Below, piece by piece: positions 56,417 to 64,000 of a stretch of DNA of 64,000 nucleotides (position 1 is its first letter; each line of letters starts with the position of its first letter). Origin of the DNA: Streptomyces pluripotens (lineage in GTDB: Bacteria > Actinomycetota > Actinomycetes > Streptomycetales > Streptomycetaceae). Under the pieces are notes generated by a model that saw only the letters and a list, made by a program, of their open reading frames with translations, made no database searches and was not told the origin of the DNA. Made by a program: the position numbers and the translations under genes. The stretch is taken from NCBI RefSeq assembly GCF_000802245.2, contig NZ_CP021080.1, positions 3,224,001-3,288,000 of the forward strand, read 5' to 3'.

Positions 56417-56767
56417 CTATTCGGTGTCCTTCGGGTGTCGCGGGGAGGCGTACACAAGGATCACAGTCGAGGTGGCCGGGCTGACCAGGTAGCGGACCCT
56501 GCCGCCGCTGGTGATTTCGTACTCCCACTGCTCCAGTTCAGAGCCCTTCCATTCCCTGGTGGCGTGTCTGCCTCGGAGCTGGTGCTGGCGGTTCCAGTTG
56601 GACCGCGACAGCGGGTCTGCGCGAAGGGTTTCCAGCCAGCGATGCGCGTTCGGCAACACCACCCGGCACAGCTCCTCCCAACCGGTCGCGGCCTCCGTCG
56701 TCCCGTGGATGACGTTCCAGCCGCTCAGCGGAGGGACGCTGACCCGATCGCCCTTCTTCGGGCTCAC
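56417..56767 (-). CDS. RelE/ParE-like toxin
   Basis: A 116-aa basic protein. RQHQLRGRHATREWKGSELEQWEYEITSGGRVRYLV followed by VILVYASPRHPKDTE has the RelE-superfamily pattern (mid-strand YEI...GRVRYLV, terminal H-K). The GTG start overlaps the antitoxin stop by three to four bases (GTGA), the classical coupling of type II pairs. It probably acts as an mRNA interferase or gyrase-type toxin and may stabilise the insert. Confidence 0.8.
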   Translation of the reverse strand: MSPKKGDRVSVPPLSGWNVIHGTTEAATGWEELCRVVLPNAHRWLETLRADPLSRSNWNRQHQLRGRHATREWKGSELEQWEYEITSGGRVRYLVSPATSTVILVYASPRHPKDTE

Positions 56768-57249
56768 TCGTACACCTCGACCGGGCCGAGGTCGACGCCG
56801 CCAAGCGGACTGAGCGCTTCCCTGAGCTGGTCAGGGTCGGCGTTGATGCGGGCGGTGGCCCGCCACGAGACGATCGCTCGGTGCACAGCCTCCCTGGCGC
56901 CCAGTTCAGCAGCGTCGGACAGCGCTTCCAGAAGCTCGACAGTGAATTCCCGGACCTCCTCGGCGTCCAGGTGGCGCACCCACGGGAACACCTCGGGCAG
57001 CGCGAGCAGAAGCGACTTGGCACCGTCGTCCTGCTTCAACAGTGCAAGGAACAGCCGGGAGGCCGTGGTCAGGTTCTCCTCGGCGCGCTCTGCGTATATG
57101 GCCGTGGTCAACACCATGTCGGGTGCGTCTCGGTGGGTGACACGCAGGCATCCCAGGGCGGCTGCCCTGGCAGCGACAGCCTTCGGGTTCCGCGACAGAT
57201 CGGTGAACGAGACGGACTCCGATTCGAATGCCGTGGGTGCGATGCTCAT
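56764..57249 (-). CDS. Phd/YefM-like antitoxin
   Basis: A 161-aa protein with a Phd-like DNA-binding N-terminus (SVSFTDLSRNPKAVAARAAALGCLRVTHRDAPDMVLTT) and a long helical C-terminus that probably wraps the toxin. It is longer than minimal Phd proteins, a form seen in actinobacteria (DUF6247-like). It precedes and overlaps the toxin. An AT-rich dyad and a TCTGATT direct repeat upstream (57252-57280) fit autoregulation. Confidence 0.78.
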   Translation of the reverse strand: MSIAPTAFESESVSFTDLSRNPKAVAARAAALGCLRVTHRDAPDMVLTTAIYAERAEENLTTASRLFLALLKQDDGAKSLLLALPEVFPWVRHLDAEEVREFTVELLEALSDAAELGAREAVHRAIVSWRATARINADPDQLREALSPLGGVDLGPVEVYE

Positions 57250-57251
57250 AC

Positions 57252-57280
57252 TCAGACTTTACTCTGATTGTGTTCTGATT
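57252..57280. promoter_or_regulatory. operator/promoter of the toxin-antitoxin pair
   Basis: Directly upstream of the antitoxin start, TCAGA-N6-TCTGA forms a dyad, and TCTGATT is repeated at 57263 and 57274, 11 bases apart. The region is AT-rich, as antitoxin operators usually are. Confidence 0.5.
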
Positions 57281-57429
57281 TCTATCGCGCGAGGCGGATA
57301 GCAGCTGAAGGTCCCACTCCTGCGACAGGACCAGGCCCCACCGAAGCCGCTGCTGCGCCGACAACAAGTTCACGGGGGTCGACCTGGCCCGACGTGGAGC
57401 CAGGAAACAAATAGGTGCATGAAGGCGGA

Positions 57430-57867
57430 GTCGGCTGGGCAACGGCCACGCCCGAGCTGATCACCGCCGTCCGCTCGGCGACGTAGTTCCTGACGTACGT
57501 CTCCGCCGGTCCCTTCCCATACGCCGTCGCCGAGGCGCTCGCCCTGCCCGACTCGTACTTCGACGAGTTCCGCGCCGACATGCACGCCAAGCGGGACCTG
57601 CTCGCGAGCGGCCTGGAGCAGGCAGGCTTCAAGGTCTTCCACCCGGCCGGCACGTACTTCGTCGCCACCGACATCCGCCCGCTCGGCGAATCGGACGGCT
57701 TCGCGTTCTGCCGTGCGCTGCCCGAGCGCTGCGGGGTGGTGGCGATCCCCGACGCAGTCTTCTACGACCACCGTGAGCAGGGCGCGCCCTTCGTGCGATT
57801 CGCGTTCTGCAAGCGGGCAAGCGTATGGGAGGAAGCCGCCTCCCGCCTCAAGATGCTGGGCGCATAG
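57430..57867 (+). pseudogene. C-terminal third of the split aminotransferase (copy A')
   Basis: The frame resumes at GTC-GGC-TGG, exactly where copy A ends, and continues as ATATPELITAVRSAT, then an in-frame TAG (57484-57486, where copy C has Gln) and FLTYVSAGPF ... FVRFAFCKR to the stop at 57867. It has no start of its own near the break; a downstream reading from 57580 (MHAKRDLL) is open but lacks the catalytic part. It is a decaying remnant. Confidence 0.9.
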
Positions 57868-57892
57868 GGTAGTTGCACCGTTGAGCTCTTCG

Positions 57893-57945
57893 TTTCAGCA
57901 GCTCAGCGGCGGGACCCTGCCCCGATCTCCCTTTCTCGGGCTCGA
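57893..57945 (-). pseudogene. displaced 5' fragment of a toxin gene
   Basis: The minus strand encodes SPRKGDRGRVPPLS, matching the toxin start SPKKGDRVSVPPLS at 56718-56767. No further toxin sequence follows. It lies 26 bases after the split aminotransferase, like a deleted second copy of the toxin locus. Confidence 0.65.
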
Positions 57946-58095
57946 CGGTGAAGGTGGCGCTGCCGCCGTCACGGGGCTTCCGCCAGGAACGACCACGTCC
58001 GACGACGCAGGGGGCCCGCGGTGGGGGCGGCCAGGTTTTCCACAGACTGTGGACCGAGGTGCCACCACCCGCGGGGGAGCCGGTAGGCATGACGA

Positions 58096-58146
58096 GAGCC
58101 CGGTTCCGGCGCACCGTCGTGGCGGTCGTGTGCCGGGGCCGGGCTC
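58096..58146. terminator. terminator near the ybjN-like gene
   Basis: Arms beginning GAGCCCGG and ending CCGGGCTC form an approximately 15-bp stem with a few mismatches, 63 bases beyond the minus-strand YbjN-like stop. Confidence 0.65.
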
Positions 58147-58209
58147 AGCTTCACCCGCGGCGCGTACCCCATGGTGTCTGCACACGCGCCGCTGTGGCGT
58201 TCCGGAGGA

Positions 58210-58740
58210 CTACTCTCCGTCGTCCTCGGGCTCGTCCGAGTCGTTGATCTCCTGTTCCAGGCCGAGCTGCTCGACGAGCCACTTGTCGAACTCGATCGCG
58301 GCCCGCACCCAGCTGACCGTGGAGGAGACGAAGTGGTTGATGTCGACACCCGTGCCGATCAGCATCTGGGCTTCGCCGATCAGACGGACCGTGCCGTCGT
58401 CGTGGGTGTGGGTGTACACCTTGGGCCACAGGGTGCGGCGGTTCCAGTCGTCGACGGACTCCAGCAGCTGCGGCTTCTCGTCGATCTTGTGGGGACGGTC
58501 GTAGAAGGTCCGCACGGAGAAGACCGCCTGTTCGGCCTCTCCACGGAACATGAAGTACGTGCGGAACTGCTCCCACGGCGCCGCGAGGTCACCCTCCTCG
58601 TCAACGACGTACTTCAGCTCCATCTGGTCGAGGAGCTGCTTCACGAGATCCTGATCCGGGACGACGGGGCCCGCCGGTCCTTGGGGCTGCGGTTCGGGCT
58701 GGCCCCCGAAGTTCGGAATCGAGGACGGGTCGATGCTCAC
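58210..58740 (-). CDS. YbjN-domain protein
   Basis: A 176-aa soluble acidic protein of the YbjN family (type III secretion chaperone-like fold). FMFRGEAEQAVFSVRTFYDRPHKIDEKP, DDWNRRTLWPKVYTHTHDDG and FEVSST-like WVRAAIEFDKWL segments fit. GTG 58740 follows AAGGGA and begins VSIDPSSIPNFG. It has a Pro/Gln-rich first 30 residues and an acidic tail. In Streptomyces it lies near clpB. A role in stress or chaperoning is an inference. Confidence 0.85.
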   Translation of the reverse strand: MSIDPSSIPNFGGQPEPQPQGPAGPVVPDQDLVKQLLDQMELKYVVDEEGDLAAPWEQFRTYFMFRGEAEQAVFSVRTFYDRPHKIDEKPQLLESVDDWNRRTLWPKVYTHTHDDGTVRLIGEAQMLIGTGVDINHFVSSTVSWVRAAIEFDKWLVEQLGLEQEINDSDEPEDDGE

Positions 58741-58918
58741 CGTGATTTTCCCTTCATGCGGATTCCGCCATCCTCCCTCATGCGGGGAGGGGGGTGGCAA
58801 GCCCTGGCCGGGCCTGTCAGCCATAGGCTGACACGATCCGGCTGAACGAATGGGCGGCCGATGCGCTCGGGAGGCCCGGATGGCGTGACGGGAGCGGAAA
58901 AGGTGGGGGTGCATCGCG

Positions 58919-59382
58919 TTGATCGCGGCGATTGCCCCCTTGGTTGCGGTGGTGCTGGTCGTGGGAATGACGAAGGTGGCGGCCCCCTTCGTTACGGCGG
59001 CCGGGGACCTGGAGAAGGCACCCTGCGCCGAGGCGCTCACGCTCAACGGATCGAGGTGCCCAGTGGCGCGCACGACACCCACTGCACCGCGGAGACCTGG
59101 CTGGATACCCTCTCCCACCACGCCACCTTCCGGATACCGAGGCGCGGCGCGCAGGACGGGCTGAAGAGCACCTGTCCACACGCGTCGGAGCCAAACACGG
59201 AGTACTCGCGCCGGAGCCGAACACGGAGTACTGCGGCGAAGGGATGGATCTCCGTCTGGACCCGAACGGCGCGGGCGACCCGGGGGCCGAGCCGGGCCGA
59301 GAGCCAGGACCGGGCCCTCGTGGACGTGCCGTACGAGGGCCCGGTCTTGGCCCTCGTACGGCTCTCGACGTTCACCGAGTGA
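58919..59382 (+). pseudogene. decayed gene for a membrane-anchored or secreted protein
   Basis: A hydrophobic start (MIAAIAPLVAVVLVVGMTKV) and AGDLEKAPCAEALTLNGS are in one frame. IEVPSGAHDTHCTAETWLDT is in a second, EPNTEYCGEGMDLRLDPNGA in a third, and DVPYEGPVLALVRLSTFTE* in a fourth segment. Successive frameshifts and a 26-bp tandem duplication (units at 59188 and 59214) break what reads as one protein. It is convergent with clpB. Confidence 0.6.
59312..59361. terminator. overlapping alternative hairpins after clpB
   Basis: GGGCCCTCGT/ACGAGGGCCC (59312-59342) and CCGTACGAGGGCC/GGCCCTCGTACGG (59329-59361) share the middle arm, so only one can form at a time. They lie 25 bases beyond the clpB stop and inside the decayed plus-strand gene. 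Confidence 0.7.
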
Positions 59383-59385
59383 GCG

Positions 59386-61983
<2,598 letters not shown>

Positions 61984-62076
61984 GTTCGTGCTCTCCTCCT
62001 CATCGACTCCACGGCCGCTTCCCGTACCGAAAGCCCCGACAGCTCACGCGGCCCTGACTTAGGTAACCTGCACAAA

Positions 62077-62097
62077 GTTGAGTCTATTCCACTCAAG
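62077..62097. promoter_or_regulatory. HAIR operator (HspR site) of clpB
   Basis: GTTGAGT-N7-ACTCAAG matches the HspR-associated inverted repeat CTTGAGT-N7-ACTCAAG with a single mismatch. The site lies about 94 bases upstream of the clpB start, within the expected promoter window. Confidence 0.85.
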
Positions 62098-62385
62098 ACG
62101 GCGGACGCACGCTTTCCCGGTGTCGAATTTCCGATGGCTGGCGACTGACACCAGGGGACACCACGCATGCGTACGCACGTGCGAACGCAGCCAGAACCGA
62201 AAGGCGCCGGGGCAGGTGGCGGCAAGCGGCACTTCAGATATGCCACCGGCACGAGCGAGCGTGTACTACTGATCCGTCACACATGGTGACCGAGAGGGAA
62301 GCGGAGCGAGTGTCCGGGCGAGTCGAACCGATTGATTTCAGCCACCATGGAAGCACCCCCATACCTCGACATAGCAGCACAAACT
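62098..62385. other. intergenic region upstream of clpB, no gene
   Basis: About 290 bases between the HAIR site and the terminator of the neighbouring operon. Base composition is more balanced than elsewhere. No gene or clear motif was recognised. Confidence 0.4.
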
Positions 62386-62426
62386 GCAGCGGCGTCACCG
62401 TGTTCAGGTCACGGTGACGCCGCTGC
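62386..62426. terminator. terminator of the peptide/Rieske-like operon
   Basis: A perfect 17-bp stem (GCAGCGGCGTCACCGTG with its complement) closes a 7-base loop, 44 bases beyond the stop of the minus-strand Rieske-like gene. Confidence 0.9.
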
Positions 62427-62469
62427 GGGGGGAAGCACCTGAGCGATCTTTTACGACGGGGGAATCGCG

Positions 62470-62805
62470 TCAGGCACTGCGGGGGGTGGCCGAAATAGTC
62501 CGCACATCCGAGACATCCGGTTCTGCCATCCGGTGGTCTCGCTGGTCCAGGTTCACAAAGATCATCCCGTATCGGATGGCACAGCGCACCGGCTGGGGCG
62601 CACCCCGGGGCTTGCGCAGGCACCGAAAGGCCCGCACGTCCCCGTCCTCGTCCCGGGTGACGACGACCGGCTCACCGAAGACGGTCACCATCAGCGAGTC
62701 GCCGCTGTGGGGGATGGCGGTGACCAGGTCGATGAAGTGCCAGCCCGAGCGATAGGCGGTGGCCATCTCGCGACGGAAGGAGCGGTCATCGGGTGGAGTC
62801 GTCAT
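62470..62805 (-). CDS. Rieske-fold-derived protein lacking cluster histidines
   Basis: A 111-aa protein. WHFIDLVTAIPHSGDSLMV and TVFGEPVVVTRDEDGDVRAF match the start of Rieske ring-hydroxylase alpha subunits, and YGMIFVNLD matches the strand after the cluster loop. Where the [2Fe-2S] ligands CxH and CxxH are expected, it has C62-L-R and C75-A-I-R, so both histidines are arginine. The ATG lies one base after the stop of the upstream peptide gene and lacks its own strong ribosome site, implying translational coupling. No catalytic domain follows. The role is unknown. Confidence 0.72.
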   Translation of the reverse strand: MTTPPDDRSFRREMATAYRSGWHFIDLVTAIPHSGDSLMVTVFGEPVVVTRDEDGDVRAFRCLRKPRGAPQPVRCAIRYGMIFVNLDQRDHRMAEPDVSDVRTISATPRSA

Positions 62806-62806
62806 A

Positions 62807-63013
62807 TCAAGACCACTGAGTGTCACTCGGGGCTGCCGCAGCATAGTCATCGACAGCCCCACCAGGCTTCACGAATGACCACTGGGTGTCCGCCCGTACG
62901 TCGCTCTTCGCAGTGGAGAGGCCATTCAGCGTTCCGAAGGCCACAACGGCTGAGAAGGCGGCGACAAGCACCGAGCGAAGCATTCTCTTACGCATAGTCG
63001 GCTTCGTCCTCAC
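62807..63013 (-). CDS. 68-aa exported peptide with repeated DTQWS motif
   Basis: A short precursor: basic start (RTKPTMRKRMLRS), hydrophobic segment (VLVAAFSAVVAFGTL) and a 30-residue C-terminal part with two copies of DTQWS, one near residue 43 and one at the extreme C-terminus, separated by Gly/Asp/Ala-rich sequence. GTG 63013 follows GAGGGG at good spacing; ATG 62995 is an alternative. It is coupled to the Rieske-like gene and divergent from a large regulator. It has the form of a secreted signal or modified peptide. Function is inferred. Confidence 0.68.
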   Translation of the reverse strand: MRTKPTMRKRMLRSVLVAAFSAVVAFGTLNGLSTAKSDVRADTQWSFVKPGGAVDDYAAAAPSDTQWS

Positions 63014-63089
63014 TTGAAGGTCCCCTCTTCCCCCGTCGACTACGACGATGGCTCATTCGGGCACGTCATGGCCACACAATCAGTGCATC

Positions 63090-63105
63090 ATGTTCCTGCA
63101 TGTTC
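63090..63105. promoter_or_regulatory. ATGTTC direct repeat in a divergent promoter
   Basis: ATGTTC occurs at 63090 and 63100, one helical turn apart, in the 113-base region between the peptide gene and the divergent regulator. It is a candidate binding site for that regulator. Confidence 0.35.
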
Positions 63106-63126
63106 AGGACCCTGGGGGGTGGAGAT

Positions 63127-64000
63127 TTGACGAAGAATCCGACATACGTGACACATCCCCACGCGATTACTGAACTATGTGAGGAAGGAAGGCTTCTCTA
63201 CGCCAACGCACTCCGCACCGGCCGCGTCGCCCGTGCGGACGTGGAGGCCGCTCCCTGCCTCATGGAGTTCGCCCTGCTGCACGCCGACCCCGACGACCCG
63301 AACTGGCTCCGCCCTGTCCCCCCATCGGTAGCCCTGGCACGGCGGCTCAGCCCGATCGAGCGCGAGATCACCGAGCGCAGGCGCACCTCCCTGGAGATCG
63401 CCGACGTCTTCGAACCCTTCATGAACCTCACCGCACAGGACGGTGCTCCCACCCACTCGATCACCGTGCTGGAGGGCCTCGACCGCATCAACGCCGCCCT
63501 CGACCTGGCAACCGACCAGTGCCGCAGCGAGGTACTGACGGTACAGCCGAGCGTCCGTCACCCCCAACGGAGAATCATCGAGGGTCTGGAGCGCGACAAG
63601 ACCCTGATCGAACGTGGCGTCCGCATCCGCACGTTGTACCAGCACACTGCCCGGTTCATCCCCGAACGGCTGGCCTACGTCGACCAGTTCGTCAATGGCA
63701 AAGCCGAGTACCGCACCATCGACGAACTGGTCGAACGGCTCATCATCTGCGATGAGACGGTCGCCTTCATCCCCATACGGGACGACCGGCAAGTCGCCCT
63801 GGAGCTGCGTCACCCGGGCCTCGTCGGATATCTGATCAAGGTCTTCGAGTTCATGTGGGGGCGTGCCGTACCACTGAGCGCCGGCACCCCCTACGAGACC
63901 GCCCCCGACGGCATCACCGAGATCCAGCACTCCATCGCCAAGCTCCTCGTCGAAGGCCACGTCGACGAGGCCATCGCCCGCCGCCTGGGCATGAACGTCC
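63127..64000 (+). CDS. LuxR-type regulator, truncated by the window end
   Basis: At least 291 codons are open from TTG 63127 to the window edge; the start is tentative (GTG eight codons on is possible). The visible part has a helical N-terminus (AITELCEEGRLLYANALRTGRVARADVEAAPCLMEFALLH), a PLD/TrmB-like sensor region (GVRIRTLYQHTARFIPERLAYVDQF; DDRQVALELRHPGLVGYLIKVFEFMW) and the beginning of a C-terminal helix-turn-helix (HVDEAIARRLGMNV). This is a recurring Streptomyces LuxR-type architecture. It is divergent from the peptide operon and is its probable controller. Confidence 0.78.
   Translation, partial: MTKNPTYVTHPHAITELCEEGRLLYANALRTGRVARADVEAAPCLMEFALLHADPDDPNWLRPVPPSVALARRLSPIEREITERRRTSLEIADVFEPFMNLTAQDGAPTHSITVLEGLDRINAALDLATDQCRSEVLTVQPSVRHPQRRIIEGLERDKTLIERGVRIRTLYQHTARFIPERLAYVDQFVNGKAEYRTIDELVERLIICDETVAFIPIRDDRQVALELRHPGLVGYLIKVFEFMWGRAVPLSAGTPYETAPDGITEIQHSIAKLLVEGHVDEAIARRLGMNV

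Larger units (their letters stand above)
47984..57439. mobile_element. 9.46-kb insert splitting an aminotransferase gene
   Basis: The two halves of one aminotransferase gene end and resume at the same codon, and the 10-mer GTCGGCTGGG stands at both junctions (47974-47983 and 57430-57439). The inserted DNA carries chitinase, a barrel protein, a group II intron, a LuxR-type regulator, transposase fragments, an intact aminotransferase paralogue and a toxin-antitoxin pair. ACCTATT near the left end and its complement near the right end (17 and 13 bases inside) may be remnants of terminal inverted repeats. No integrase or complete transposase is present, so the mechanism is unknown and the insert may be a composite. 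Confidence 0.75.

Noticed and set aside
47984-57439. Prophage or integrative conjugative element
   Set aside because: No integrase, capsid, portal, tra or replication gene is present; only fragments of transposases and an intron were seen.
58036-58052. Origin-like pair of inverted DnaA-box-like 9-mers
   Set aside because: Only two imperfect boxes, with no dnaA/dnaN context; chance or a hairpin is more likely.

Overview
The window is high-GC actinobacterial DNA, almost certainly a Streptomyces chromosome. The evidence is the strong G/C bias at third codon positions, GTG and TTG starts, SD-led and overlapping genes, and the gene content and order (asd-ask-recR-ybaB, purA, kynurenine genes, fba-pyrE, a speE-like gene, clpB). 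From memory this order resembles the S. coelicolor SCO36xx core region; I could not check that here. No tRNA, rRNA or CRISPR array was seen.

Layout. 1-5.5 kb: thioredoxin behind a CsoR/CstR-type operator, an OsmC-family protein, an MFS exporter and glutamine-dependent NAD synthetase. 5.6-14.1 kb: a membrane protein, a two-gene permease module (COG0701 permease plus TIGR03943 partner), an S9 peptidase, SURF1, and an ECF-type sigma factor overlapping a membrane-anchored Ser/Gly-rich protein. 14.5-18.8 kb: asd-ask and the ybaB-recR-DUF5063 cluster. 19-25.7 kb: a SLATT-like 2TM protein, a Ser/Thr kinase, a class III aminotransferase and a GntR regulator. 25.8-34.7 kb: secreted 5'-nucleotidase, purA, a degenerate diacylglycerol-kinase-like protein, a GbsR-type regulator divergent from an ABC exporter, and a P450. 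35.1-36.3 kb: a frameshifted XRE/DUF5753 regulator with DUF397, and a LuxR relic. 36.3-39.8 kb: a three-gene tryptophan-to-anthranilate (kynurenine) pathway. 40-47 kb: DUF3151, fba, pyrE, an aldose epimerase, an SRPBCC protein, a membrane spermidine-synthase-like protein, DUF2617 and a Cys/His/Gly-rich small protein.

47.2-57.9 kb is the accessory part. A PLP aminotransferase gene is cut after a GWKVGW motif; its missing C-terminal part reappears 9.46 kb downstream, with the 10-mer GTCGGCTGGG at both junctions. The insert carries a GH19 chitinase, a secreted barrel protein resembling a protease inhibitor, a group II intron (domain V and an EBS1/IBS1 pair are recognisable), a large LuxR-type regulator, fragments of two transposases, an intact paralogue of the interrupted aminotransferase and a toxin-antitoxin pair. 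The host gene appears to have been split and functionally replaced by cargo.

58.2-64 kb: a YbjN protein, a decayed gene, clpB with a HAIR (HspR) operator, and at the right edge a candidate undescribed module. It consists of a 68-aa exported peptide with a repeated DTQWS motif, a coupled Rieske-derived protein whose two cluster His positions appear to be Arg, and a divergent regulator cut by the window end.
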